Shown: one piece after another, positions 1 to 8,150 of the stretch
Layout: each line of letters opens with the position of its first letter
Numbering within the stretch: position 1 is the first letter of the stretch
Assembly (NCBI RefSeq): GCF_013410955.1
Contig: NZ_JACCCG010000005.1
Coordinates: forward strand, 310,001-374,000
Direction: 5' to 3'
DNA length: 64,000 bases
Source: Microbacterium sp. AK009
Lineage (GTDB): Bacteria > Actinomycetota > Actinomycetes > Actinomycetales > Microbacteriaceae
The notes under the pieces: model-generated
What the model saw: only the letters and a program-made list of their open reading frames with translations
What the model was told of the DNA's origin: nothing
Databases searched by the model: none
Position numbers and translations under genes: made by a program

Positions 1-12
1 CCGACCCGCGGC

Positions 13-198
13 CTACCAGTTGCCGGGGTTGGAGTCGCGGTTCTCGTGTCGGCTGAGCGTCACCGGCAGCGCCACCGCCGCGCAGAAGACGAGCACGCCG
101 GCGGCGAAGATCACCGCGCCGAAGTCGGGGTAGTTGAAGCTGACACCCATGATCCACATTCCGCCGACGAGCAAAACCATGTACAGCGCGATCAGCAT
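13..198 (-). CDS. small two-span membrane protein, function unknown
   Basis: A 61-residue hydrophobic protein. Residues about 3-20 and 26-48 look like two transmembrane segments, followed by a short polar tail rich in R, D, N and E, so it should be an inner-membrane hairpin. A good Shine-Dalgarno (GGAGG about 8 nt before the ATG) supports a real gene. It lies 64 bp after the stop of the fpr-like gene on the same strand and may be read from that transcript. No family was recognised and no function is assigned. Confidence 0.6.
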   Translation of the reverse strand: MLIALYMVLLVGGMWIMGVSFNYPDFGAVIFAAGVLVFCAAVALPVTLSRHENRDSNPGNW

Positions 199-262
199 GA
201 GGTGACCTCCAGGTGAAGGGGAACTCCCCCAGCCTATCCGTGTCGCAGCCGGTGCCGCGCGA

Positions 263-1636
263 CTACTCCCCGCGCGAGACGGCGATCATCTCGTCACGCG
301 ACACGACCTTGACCCGCGCACGGCCCTGCGGTGCGCCGAGGGCCACCTCATGCTCGTCGAGGCGGTGCCAGCCGTCGAGGTCGGTCCACGCGACGCCGCG
401 CGATGCCAGCAGCGCGGGGATGGCCTCCTCCGATGGATCGGTCGGCTGCCACCAGGAACCCTGGTCGTTGATGATGTGACGGACGGTCTCCATCGCGTCG
501 GACTTGGTGTGGCCGATGAGGCCCACCGGTCCGCGCTTGATCCATCCGGTCGCGTACACGCCGGGCACGCGCTCGTTGGAATCCTTGCGCAGCACCTGAC
601 CCTCGTGATTGGGGATGACCCCGTGGCGCTTGTCGAAGGGCACTCCCGGCAGCGGCGAGCCGAAGTACCCGACGGCGCGGTAGATCGCCTGCACGGCGAC
701 CTCGCGCATCTCGCCGGTGCCCACGACACCGCCCTCGCCGTCGGGGCGGGTCCGCTCGTACACGAACGCCGACACCCGGCCGTTCTGATCGGTCTTGACC
801 TCGACCGGCTTCGCCCAGAAGTGCAGGTGCAGACGACGCGACGCCTCACCCCCGGCGTTGTTGACGCTCGGGCGCTTGCGCCACGCCTGCAGCACGCGGT
901 CGATGACCATCACCTGCTTGTTGCTCGCGATGGCGGCCTTCGACGCTTCGTCGTACTCGAAATCCTCGTCGTAGACGACCATGTCGACATCGCGCAGCTC
1001 TCCGAGCTCGCGCAGCTCGAGCGGAGTGAACTTCACCTGCGCGGGGCCGCGACGGCCGAACACGTGCACGTCGGTCACCGGCGAGGCCTTCAGACCCTCG
1101 TAGACGTTGTCGGGAATCTCGGTGGGGAGCAGGTCCTCGGCGTGCTTGGCGAGCATGCGCGAGACGTCCAGCGCGACGTTGCCATTCCCGATCACGGCCA
1201 CCGACTCCGCCTCCAGCGGCCAGGTGCGCGGCACGTCGGGGTGGCCGTCGAACCAGCTGACGAAGTCCGCCGCGCCGTACGACCCCTCGGCGTCGATCCC
1301 GGGAATCCGCAGGTCGGTGTCGCGCACCGCCCCGGTGGCGAAGATCACCGCGTGGTAGTGCTGCTTGAGATCGTCGAGGGTGATGTCTTCGCCGAAGCGG
1401 ACATTGCCGAAGATGCGGATATCGCCGCGGTCGAGCACTTCGCGCAGCGCCGTGATGATGCCCTTGATGCGCGGGTGGTCGGGAGCCACGCCGTAGCGCA
1501 CCAGTCCGTAGGGAGCGGGCAGCTGCTCGAACAGGTCGATGGAGACGTCGAAGCGACGCTCCGCCTTCAGCAGGATGTCGGCGGCGTAGATGCCGGCGGG
1601 TCCTGCACCGACGATGGCAAGCCTGAGCTTGGTCAT
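263..1636 (-). CDS. fprA: FprA-type NADPH:ferredoxin/adrenodoxin reductase
   Basis: A 457-residue flavoprotein predicted to move electrons between NADPH and ferredoxin through FAD in the cytoplasm. The N-terminal FAD-binding Rossmann motif GAGPAG is at residues 10-15. The characteristic RYGVAPDHP segment follows near residue 50. A second nucleotide-binding motif, GNGNVALDV, lies near residue 150, and the C-terminal FAD-closing segment ATGWIKRGPVGLIGH is present. Length matches mycobacterial FprA (about 456). An AGGA ribosome site precedes the ATG. The neighbouring polyprenyl synthase and MenG genes, about 50 bp upstream on the same strand, suggest a role in redox supply, but the actual partner ferredoxin is not visible here. 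Family assignment is firm; the physiological partner is inferred. Confidence 0.9.
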   Translation of the reverse strand: MTKLRLAIVGAGPAGIYAADILLKAERRFDVSIDLFEQLPAPYGLVRYGVAPDHPRIKGIITALREVLDRGDIRIFGNVRFGEDITLDDLKQHYHAVIFATGAVRDTDLRIPGIDAEGSYGAADFVSWFDGHPDVPRTWPLEAESVAVIGNGNVALDVSRMLAKHAEDLLPTEIPDNVYEGLKASPVTDVHVFGRRGPAQVKFTPLELRELGELRDVDMVVYDEDFEYDEASKAAIASNKQVMVIDRVLQAWRKRPSVNNAGGEASRRLHLHFWAKPVEVKTDQNGRVSAFVYERTRPDGEGGVVGTGEMREVAVQAIYRAVGYFGSPLPGVPFDKRHGVIPNHEGQVLRKDSNERVPGVYATGWIKRGPVGLIGHTKSDAMETVRHIINDQGSWWQPTDPSEEAIPALLASRGVAWTDLDGWHRLDEHEVALGAPQGRARVKVVSRDEMIAVSRGE

Positions 1637-1688
1637 GAAGTCCTTTCTGACGGATCCCGCGCCGCGGCGTTCCCGGAGACGGCGCCGA

Positions 1689-2744
1689 TCAGCTCGCGCG
1701 ATCGGCGACCGCGCGCGCGAAGCGCGTCAGCGCGTCGCGCACCGGCCCTTCGGGCAGCGGCTCCAGCGCATCGATCGCTTCAAGAGAGTACCTGTGCGCG
1801 AGCTCGCGCGTGGCCTCGGTGGTCTCGTGCTCGCGGAGCTCGGCGAGGGGACCGTCGAGGATCGCGGGGTCGGCGCCCTCGGCGATGCGCTCCACCCCCT
1901 CGTCGATCGTCTCGCGCAGCCGCACCGCGTCGGCGTCTCGCCGCTGACCGAGCAGCAGGAACGGCATCGTCGGCACGCCCGCGCGCAGGTCGGTTCCCGG
2001 TACCTTGCCGGTCTCACCGGGGTCGGGCGAGAGGTCGATCACGTCGTCGAGCAGCTGGAAGGCGACGCCCGCCTTCTCACCGAACACCACCATGGGGGCC
2101 TCGAACACGGGGTCGGCGTTGGAGAAGATCACCCCGGCCTGCGCGGCCGCGGCGATGAGCGACCCGGTTTTGTCCGAGAGCACCTGCAGATAGAACTCCA
2201 CCGGGTCGTCGTCCTCGGTGGCGCCGACGGTCTCGTGCATCTGGCCGAGCACCAGACGCTCGAAGGTGTCGGCCTGGATGCGGATGGCGCGCTCCCCCAG
2301 CCGCGCCATGATCTGGCTGGCACGGGAGAAGAGCAGGTCGCCCGTGAGGATCGCGACGTTGTTGCCCCACACCGCGTGGGCGGCGGGCACACCGCGACGC
2401 TTGTCCGCGACATCCATCACGTCGTCGTGGTACAGCGAGCCGAGATGGGTCATCTCCAGCGCCGACGCGGCTTCGACGACCTCATCGGTGACCCCGTCAC
2501 CCAGCTGCGAGGTGAGGAGCGCGAGAGTGGGACGCACGCGCTTGCCGCCGGCGTTGTACAGATAGCGGCTGGTGGCGTTGGCGAGCGCGTCGGTCACGCG
2601 CAGCTCGCTGCGCAGGTGTTCGTCGACGCGCGCGAGCCCGTCCTCGACCGCCGCGAGAAGGCGACGAGCCCCAGGCCCGGCGAAAACCCGCTCGGTCAAG
2701 CTCAGCTGACCGGTGATCGGCGAGCCGGGAGCGGAAGGAGTCAC
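1689..2744 (-). CDS. long-chain trans-polyprenyl diphosphate synthase (menaquinone side chain)
   Basis: A 351-residue enzyme that condenses isopentenyl diphosphate units into the prenyl tail of menaquinone. Both Mg-binding aspartate-rich motifs are present: HDDVMD at residues 106-111 and DDVID at 233-237. GGKRVRP (66-72) and GNNVAILTGD (127-136) are also typical. A small or polar residue pattern before the first DDxxD motif fits long-chain products, but chain length cannot be read reliably. The GTG start has TAGGCT six nt upstream (2751-2756), suggesting a leaderless transcript. It lies just downstream of menG on the same strand, as expected for a quinone gene; mycobacteria keep grcC1 near menG as well. 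Confidence 0.92.
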   Translation of the reverse strand: MTPSAPGSPITGQLSLTERVFAGPGARRLLAAVEDGLARVDEHLRSELRVTDALANATSRYLYNAGGKRVRPTLALLTSQLGDGVTDEVVEAASALEMTHLGSLYHDDVMDVADKRRGVPAAHAVWGNNVAILTGDLLFSRASQIMARLGERAIRIQADTFERLVLGQMHETVGATEDDDPVEFYLQVLSDKTGSLIAAAAQAGVIFSNADPVFEAPMVVFGEKAGVAFQLLDDVIDLSPDPGETGKVPGTDLRAGVPTMPFLLLGQRRDADAVRLRETIDEGVERIAEGADPAILDGPLAELREHETTEATRELAHRYSLEAIDALEPLPEGPVRDALTRFARAVADRAS

Positions 2745-2750
2745 GCATCC

Positions 2751-2756
2751 AGCCTA
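2751..2756 (-). promoter_or_regulatory. -10 box, leaderless promoter of the polyprenyl synthase gene
   Basis: TAGGCT on the minus strand, six nt before the GTG start at 2744, which puts the predicted transcript start at or beside the start codon. Confidence 0.5.
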
Positions 2757-2782
2757 GCGGCGCGACGATCAGCGGCGGTCGC

Positions 2783-3520
2783 TCAGGGCTTGCGGCCCCG
2801 GTGCAGGGCGACGATGCCCATCGACAGGTTGCGGAACGCGACATCCGTCCACCCCGCCCCGCGGATCCAGGCCGACAGCGTGCGCTGATCGGGCCAGTCG
2901 CGGATCGACTCGTTGAGATAGTCGTACGCCTCGGCGTTGGAGCTCACCGCCTTGGCCACCGTCGGGAGCACGCGGTCGTTGTAGAAGCGGTACAGCCGGT
3001 TGAAGGCGCCCGACGGCGGCTGCGAGAACTCGCAGATCACCAGGCGTCCGCCGGACTTCGTCACCCGCAGCAGCTCTCCGAGCGCCTTCTTCGGGTCGTT
3101 GACGTTGCGCAGACCGAACGACATCGTCACGGCATCGAATTCGGCGTCGGCGAAGGGCAGATCGGTCGCGTCCGCCTGCACGAACGACAGATTCCGGATG
3201 CCGCCGCCCGGCGCCGCCGCCCCGTAACGGCGCTCGCCTTCGGCGATCATCCCGGGAGAGAAATCGGCGGCGACCACCTGGGCCCCGCTCTTTGCGAGGG
3301 CGACGCTGGAGGCGCCTGTTCCCGCGGCGAGGTCGAGGATGCGCTCACCCGGCCGAGGCGAGACCGCGCGGGTCGTCGCCGCGCGCCACATCCGGTCGTT
3401 CCCGAGGCTCAGCACGGTGTTGGTGCGGTCGTAGCCGCGGGCCACCTGGTCGAACATGCCGCTGACGCGTCGCGGATCCTTGCCGAGGTCGGCGCGGTTG
3501 GGTTCGCGATCGGTCGTCAC
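2783..3520 (-). CDS. menG: demethylmenaquinone methyltransferase
   Basis: A 245-residue class I SAM methyltransferase (UbiE/MenG family) carrying out the final step of menaquinone synthesis, C-methylation of the naphthoquinone ring. FDQVARGYD near residues 23-31 and the SAM-binding LDLAAGTGA at 62-70 are typical, as are a [14 protein letters not shown] post-motif and the C-terminal substrate region. Length is normal. The GTG start is preceded by TAGACT with a six-nt spacer, a probable leaderless promoter. The next gene downstream makes the prenyl chain, so the two act on the same lipid. Bacteria with ubiquinone use the same family for UbiE; the men genes around it make MenG the right call. 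Confidence 0.93.
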   Translation of the reverse strand: MTTDREPNRADLGKDPRRVSGMFDQVARGYDRTNTVLSLGNDRMWRAATTRAVSPRPGERILDLAAGTGASSVALAKSGAQVVAADFSPGMIAEGERRYGAAAPGGGIRNLSFVQADATDLPFADAEFDAVTMSFGLRNVNDPKKALGELLRVTKSGGRLVICEFSQPPSGAFNRLYRFYNDRVLPTVAKAVSSNAEAYDYLNESIRDWPDQRTLSAWIRGAGWTDVAFRNLSMGIVALHRGRKP

Positions 3521-3526
3521 GGGTCG

Positions 3527-3532
3527 AGTCTA
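3527..3532 (-). promoter_or_regulatory. -10 box, leaderless promoter of menG
   Basis: TAGACT on the minus strand with a six-nt gap to the GTG start at 3520. Confidence 0.5.
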
Positions 3533-3581
3533 AGCGCGACGCGCCCGGCGCAGACCGGCGGACGCCGGTCATCCTCACTCC

Positions 3582-4130
3582 TCAGAGATGCAGGGCCTCC
3601 AGCCGCGCAAGCCAGCGCGCGGGCGTGGCCTCGTCGAACGGTGCGACGCCCGCCCGCACCTTCTGCTCGAGGTCGATCGCGAGCGACTCCAGCCGCGCGA
3701 CGATGTCGAGGGGGTACCCGTAGGCGACCCGATGCTCCTCCCACTCGTCGCGGTCGTCGATGTAGATGCCGCGTTCGGTGTGCTTGACGACATCCAGATC
3801 CATGTCGACGCCGACCGGCGCACCGTCCTGCCAGCCGACATCCCACGCCAGGTCGATGTAGATCTGCGTCCGGTTCGGATCCGCGTTGCGGGTGTAGGCG
3901 TACTCCCCGCTCGGCGGCAGCAGCATCACACACGCCTGGCGCGTCACCATCTGCCGTCCGGGCCGCTCGCTGATCCACCCCGCGGGCTGGCCGACCCAGT
4001 CGCCCCACCGGTCGCTGCCGAGGTAGACGCAGTCGTGCTCCCAGTGCACCCCGCCGTTCCACTTGCGCCAGCGGAAGCGCACGCGCCGTCCGATCTCGGG
4101 CCGGGAGGCGGAGGACGAAGCGTCGGTCAC
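3582..4130 (-). CDS. DUF402 domain protein
   Basis: A 182-residue soluble protein that fits the DUF402 family, known from some nucleoside-phosphatase-like and ribonuclease E/G-associated proteins. Supporting segments are YTRNADPNRTQIYIDL, an acidic DMDLDVVKHTERGIYIDD stretch and DRDEWEEHR. The acidic cluster could bind metal and phosphorylated substrate, as in characterised relatives, but the substrate here is unknown. The GTG start has TATATT exactly six nt upstream (4137-4142), giving a strong leaderless promoter. The gene is divergent from menF, 57 bp away, so the two promoters nearly abut. Confidence 0.75.
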   Translation of the reverse strand: MTDASSSASRPEIGRRVRFRWRKWNGGVHWEHDCVYLGSDRWGDWVGQPAGWISERPGRQMVTRQACVMLLPPSGEYAYTRNADPNRTQIYIDLAWDVGWQDGAPVGVDMDLDVVKHTERGIYIDDRDEWEEHRVAYGYPLDIVARLESLAIDLEQKVRAGVAPFDEATPARWLARLEALHL

Positions 4131-4136
4131 CTCGTC

Positions 4137-4181
4137 AATATACGGTGTCGCCGTCCGGCCCCGGGCGCCCGGATCTAGAGT
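4137..4181. promoter_or_regulatory. divergent leaderless promoters for the DUF402 gene and menF
   Basis: On the minus strand TATATT (4137-4142) lies six nt before the GTG at 4130. On the plus strand TAGAGT (4176-4181) lies six nt before the GTG at 4188. Both match the actinobacterial -10 form TANNNT. The two boxes are about 34 bp apart, so polymerases at the two promoters would compete. Confidence 0.5.
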
Positions 4182-4187
4182 GGAGCC

Positions 4188-5471
4188 GTGATCTCCCCCC
4201 TCCCCCGGCTGGTGGTCGAGACCTCTCCGATCGACCCCGTCGAGGAGCTTCTCCCCTTCGCCGATGCCGCGTCACCGCTGTGCTGGATCCGCCGCGCCGA
4301 GGGCATCGCCGGATTCGGCGAGGCCCTGAGACTGGAGGAGCCGGGAGGCCGGCACTCCCCCGCCGGACCGCACAACGCGCGCATCGCCCGCCTCGCCGAT
4401 GCGTGGCGCGAGGTGGCGGCCCAGGCGGAGGTCGACGATGCGGTCGGCGTTCCCGGGTCGGGCCTGGTGGCCTTCGGCGCGTTCAGCTTCACCGCCGCCT
4501 CGGCCGCGACGAGCGTCCTCATCGTCCCGCGCGTCATCGTCGGCCGCCGGAGCGGACGCGGGTGGATCACCACCATCCGCACGGCCGATGAGGCGGCGAC
4601 CGAGCCCTCCCCGCGCCGTCTCGGGCCGTACTGGCCCGGCGCGGTGGGCCCCGGCCGGATGACGCATGAGGGCTACCAGTCGGCGGTCCGCGATGCGGTC
4701 GCCGCGATCGGCGCCGGAGAAGTCGGCAAGGTGGTGCTCGCCCGCGATCTCGTCGGCGCGGTGCCGTGCGATGCCGACCTCCGCCGCCTGGTGCGAGCCC
4801 TTGCGACCGACTACCCGGACTGCTGGACCTTCGCTGTCGACGGTCTCATCGGAGCGAGCCCCGAGACCCTGGTGACGGTGCACGACGGCACTGTCACCGC
4901 CCGCGTCCTCGCCGGCACACGCGCCCGAGGGGCCGACGCCGACGCCGACAACGCCGCATCGCTCACGCTCGCGACGAGCGCGAAAGACCTCGACGAGCAC
5001 CGGTACGCCGCCCACAGCGTCCTGTCCTCCCTCCGCCCTCACACCAGCGCCCTCGCCGCGAGCGAGCAGCCGTTCACACTGAAGCTGCCGAACGTCTGGC
5101 ACTTGGCCACCGACATCGAGGGCACTCTGGATGACGGGGCCTCATCGCTCGACCTCGTCGCGGCCCTCCACCCCACCGCGGCGGTGGCCGGCTCTCCCAC
5201 CCAGGCCGCGCTCGCCGTCATCGATCGCCTCGAGCCCTTCGATCGGGGACGCTATGCCGGACCCGTCGGCTGGGTCGATCAGTCGGGGAACGGCGAGTGG
5301 GCGATCGCGCTGCGGTGCGCGCAGTTCGGTCTCGACGAGGTCGGCGGCCAGGGCGACGGGATCGCCGTCGTCGCCCACGCCGGGGCGGGGATCGTCGCCG
5401 GCAGCGACCCGGAAGCAGAGCTGCTGGAGACACGCGTGAAGTTCCGTCCGATCGTGGACGCCCTCGCGTGA
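4188..5471 (+). CDS. menF: isochorismate synthase
   Basis: A 427-residue chorismate-utilising enzyme that converts chorismate to isochorismate, the first committed step to menaquinone. The conserved catalytic half runs from about residue 160: GKVVLARDL, the FAVDGLIGASPETLV block, RVLAGTRARG, KDLDEHRYA, a conserved HLATDIEG segment and HPTAAVAGSPTQAA near the C-terminus, then RYAGPVGWVD. These fit MenF/EntC/DhbC-type isochorismate synthases rather than anthranilate synthase. The men context favours menaquinone over siderophore or salicylate synthesis. The GTG start has TAGAGT six nt upstream. The stop overlaps the GTG of the following amidohydrolase gene (GTGA), implying translational coupling. 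Confidence 0.92.
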   Translation: MISPLPRLVVETSPIDPVEELLPFADAASPLCWIRRAEGIAGFGEALRLEEPGGRHSPAGPHNARIARLADAWREVAAQAEVDDAVGVPGSGLVAFGAFSFTAASAATSVLIVPRVIVGRRSGRGWITTIRTADEAATEPSPRRLGPYWPGAVGPGRMTHEGYQSAVRDAVAAIGAGEVGKVVLARDLVGAVPCDADLRRLVRALATDYPDCWTFAVDGLIGASPETLVTVHDGTVTARVLAGTRARGADADADNAASLTLATSAKDLDEHRYAAHSVLSSLRPHTSALAASEQPFTLKLPNVWHLATDIEGTLDDGASSLDLVAALHPTAAVAGSPTQAALAVIDRLEPFDRGRYAGPVGWVDQSGNGEWAIALRCAQFGLDEVGGQGDGIAVVAHAGAGIVAGSDPEAELLETRVKFRPIVDALA

Positions 5472-6724
5472 GCGGTGCGGTCCCCTCGCTTCCCACCCGC
5501 GGCAACGCGGTGCTGGTGGGCCTGAACCTCATCGACGGCGTCGAGTCCCAGCCCCGCGACGGCGCGGCCCTCGTCATCGAGGACGGCAGGATCGCACGCG
5601 TCACGACCCCGGATGACGCGCTGAGCGGGGCAGAGCGGGTGATCGACCTCGACGGCGCCTTCGTCATGCCGGGCCTGATCAACATGCACACGCACTTCTC
5701 GCTGTCGCTCCCAGGCGCGGGCGGCGACGCGGTCAGCGGCCTCAGCCCGCACGAGCTCTCGCTGTACATGGCGGACGGCGCGCGCCGCACGCTGCTGTCG
5801 GGGGTGACCACGGTGCGCTGCGTCGCCGAGAAGGGCGGCGCCGACTTCGCGCTGCGCCGTGCGATCGCCGCGGGTCACGTGCCGGGTCCCCGCATCTTCA
5901 CCGCAGGACGCGCGCTCTGCTGCACCGGCGGTCACGGGTTCGACAGCGACGACACCATCGAGTGCGACGGCGCCGACGCCTTCGCGCGCGGGGTCCGGTC
6001 GCAGGTCAAGGCCGGCGCCGACCTCATCAAGCTCATGATCTCGGGCGGCATCGCCGGCGAGCACGAGGAGATCACCACCCCCCAGCTCACCCGCGAGGAG
6101 ATGGCCGCGGCGATCTCGACCGCCCACGCCTGGGGCCGCAAGGTGACGGCCCACGCCGGGCCCGCGGCGATCATCGCCGAAGCGGTTGCGCTGGGCCTGG
6201 ACTGCGTCGAGCACGGATACGAGCTCACCCCCGAGGTGGCCCGCCTCATGGCCGAGCACGGCACCGCGCTCGTGCCGACGCTCGTGGTCACCCGCGCGAG
6301 CGCGTTCTTCGACGACCTCGGCGTGCCGGAATGGATGCAGCAGCGGTCCCTCGGCGCGGGGCCGCGCCACATGGCCTCCTACCGCCACGCGCTCGACGCC
6401 GGCGTCGAGGTGCTCCTGGGCAGCGACATGCCCCCGTTCTGGGACTTCGAGGGGACGAGCGCCGTCGTCCGCGAGCTCGAGCACATGCAGGCGGGCGGCC
6501 TCGCCGCGCCCGACGCCGTCCGCGCAGCGACCGCGGCCCCCGCCCGGTGGCTGGGCGCGGCGGGCCGGCTCGGCACCCTCACCCCGGGCGCGTGGGCCGA
6601 CCTCGTCGTGACGCCTGGCGACCCGACCGCCGACGTCGGCGCACTCCGCGACCTCGATCTGGTCATGAAGGGCGGCGTCGTCGTCCGCGACGACCGCGGC
6701 CGCGTCCGCGGCGCCGCCGACTGA
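5468..6724 (+). CDS. metal-dependent amidohydrolase
   Basis: A 418-residue amidohydrolase-superfamily enzyme when started at the GTG overlapping the menF stop; the open frame continues upstream but would lie inside menF. The metal ligand pair HTH is at residues 74-76 in a PGLINMHTHFS context. A lysine candidate follows in ADLIKLMISGG, then the histidines of TAHAG and VEHGYEL, and the catalytic aspartate in LLGSDMP. This is the pattern of the prolidase/imidazolonepropionase-like subgroup (cyclic amide or dipeptide hydrolases). The substrate is unknown. It is followed 21-30 bp later by a TIGR04076-like gene and an LLM oxidoreductase; all four genes from menF point the same way. Confidence 0.85.
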   Translation: MSGAVPSLPTRGNAVLVGLNLIDGVESQPRDGAALVIEDGRIARVTTPDDALSGAERVIDLDGAFVMPGLINMHTHFSLSLPGAGGDAVSGLSPHELSLYMADGARRTLLSGVTTVRCVAEKGGADFALRRAIAAGHVPGPRIFTAGRALCCTGGHGFDSDDTIECDGADAFARGVRSQVKAGADLIKLMISGGIAGEHEEITTPQLTREEMAAAISTAHAWGRKVTAHAGPAAIIAEAVALGLDCVEHGYELTPEVARLMAEHGTALVPTLVVTRASAFFDDLGVPEWMQQRSLGAGPRHMASYRHALDAGVEVLLGSDMPPFWDFEGTSAVVRELEHMQAGGLAAPDAVRAATAAPARWLGAAGRLGTLTPGAWADLVVTPGDPTADVGALRDLDLVMKGGVVVRDDRGRVRGAAD

Positions 6725-6754
6725 CACGCGCGATCGCCTGACAGGATGAGGGCG

Positions 6755-7117
6755 ATGTGTGCTGCGAACCCTCCCGAGCCCCCCTCCGACAGCGGCGGCG
6801 ACGGCCCCACCTCGGACCTGTACGACCTCCGGGTCGTCGTCGAACGCATCGAGGGCCGGTCGGTCTGCGGCATGGCGGTGGGCGATCACATTGATCTCGT
6901 CGAGAGCAGCCGGCTGCGCCTGCCCGACGGCGGTCATTTCTGCCTCTACGCCCTCCAGGCGGTCCTTCCCCTCCTCCCGGCCAAGCAGCGGCAGCTTCCG
7001 GCGGGCGACTGGCTGGAGCGGGATGACCTCGTCGCCTGCCCCGACCCCGAGGAGCGTCTGATCATGCGGATCGAGCGCACGGGCATCCGCTCCATCCCGA
7101 CCGACGAGCTCACGTGA
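6755..7117 (+). CDS. TIGR04076-like small cysteine-containing protein
   Basis: A protein of about 120 residues resembling TIGR04076, a family of unknown function. Features are an early VCGMAVGDHIDL segment, a central FCLYALQAVLPLLPAKQRQL with a conserved cysteine, and the closing VACPDPEERLIMRIER. The conserved cysteines could bind metal, but no function is established. ATG codons occur at 6746 and, in frame, at 6755; I chose 6755 because CAGGAT lies seven nt before it, matching the leaderless spacing seen elsewhere, but 6746 is equally open. The stop overlaps the GTG of the next gene (GTGA), so it is probably coupled to the LLM oxidoreductase. Confidence 0.7.
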   Translation: MCAANPPEPPSDSGGDGPTSDLYDLRVVVERIEGRSVCGMAVGDHIDLVESSRLRLPDGGHFCLYALQAVLPLLPAKQRQLPAGDWLERDDLVACPDPEERLIMRIERTGIRSIPTDELT

Positions 7118-8127
7118 GCGGCTCTGCCCGCCGGGTGCAGGTGAGCCTGGGCCTGCAGACCGACAAGCGCCTCGGCGATTACGGCGCGCTCGCGCGCCTG
7201 GCCGAGGACCTCGGCTTCGACGGCGTGAGCGTCTTCTCCGATCTGCTCTATCAGCCGCCGATCGCGGCGCTGCTGGAGATGGCGGGCGCCACCTCGCGCA
7301 TCCGGCTCGGATGCGCGTGCTGGAACCCCTTCACCCTCCATCCCTACGAGATCGCCGGCCAGTTCGCGCTCGTCGACGATGCCTCCGGCGGCCGGGCGTA
7401 TCTCGGCCTCGCGCGCGGTTCGTGGCTCGAGGCCGTCGGGCTCGAGCCCGAGCGGCCGATCACGGCGCTGCGCGATGCCGCCGGGTTCATCCAGGCGCTG
7501 CTCGGCGGTCGAGGCGAGGGGTACGACGGCCGGGTGTTCCGTCTGGAGCCAGAGGTGCGGCTGCGGTACCCGGTGGTCCGTGCGAAAGCCCCGGTGCTGA
7601 TCGGCTCGTGGGGGCCCCGGGGCATGGCCCTGGCCGGAGAGATCGCCGACGAGATCAAGATCGGCGGTTCAGCGAACCCGGCGATGGTGCGAGTCGTGCG
7701 CGAGCGCCTCCGCCCCGGCACGCAGAAGGCGGGCCGTACCGAGGGCGACGTCGGGATCGTGCTCGGTGCGGTGACGGTCGTCGATCGGGACGGCGATGCC
7801 GCCCGCGCGCTCGCCCGCCGAGAGGTGGCGATGTACCTCGACGTGATCGCGGCTCTCGACCCGACCGTGGACCTTCCCGAGGGGCTGCTTCCCGGCATCC
7901 GCGAGCGCCTGGCCGACGGCGACGAGGAGGGGGCGGGGAAGCTCGTCCCTCGCGACGTGCTGGAGCTGTTCGCCTTCGCCGGCACCCCCGACGACATCGC
8001 CCGGCAGGCGCACCTCCTCATCGACGCCGGGGTGGATCGGATCGAGTTCGGCACCCCTCACGGACGGGTGCCGGCCGAGGGCATCGCACTTCTCGGCCGC
8101 GAGGTGCTGCCGCAGCTCGCCGACTGA
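7114..8127 (+). CDS. LLM-class F420/flavin-dependent oxidoreductase
   Basis: A 337-residue luciferase-like (LLM) TIM-barrel protein. It begins with SLGLQTDKRLGDYGALARLAEDLGF-type sequence, has a RIRLGCACWNPF segment early in the barrel, GRAYLGLARGSWLE, APVLIGSWGPRGMALAGEIAD, and a C-terminal GVDRIEFGTPHG. These match the methylenetetrahydromethanopterin reductase-like branch, which usually uses F420H2 in actinobacteria. The substrate is unknown. The GTG start overlaps the upstream stop by four bases, so it is translated with the TIGR04076-like protein. This is one of three LLM enzymes in the window. Confidence 0.85.
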   Translation: MSGSARRVQVSLGLQTDKRLGDYGALARLAEDLGFDGVSVFSDLLYQPPIAALLEMAGATSRIRLGCACWNPFTLHPYEIAGQFALVDDASGGRAYLGLARGSWLEAVGLEPERPITALRDAAGFIQALLGGRGEGYDGRVFRLEPEVRLRYPVVRAKAPVLIGSWGPRGMALAGEIADEIKIGGSANPAMVRVVRERLRPGTQKAGRTEGDVGIVLGAVTVVDRDGDAARALARREVAMYLDVIAALDPTVDLPEGLLPGIRERLADGDEEGAGKLVPRDVLELFAFAGTPDDIARQAHLLIDAGVDRIEFGTPHGRVPAEGIALLGREVLPQLAD

Positions 8128-8150
8128 CCGACCGCGTCGGCGGCCGGCCC

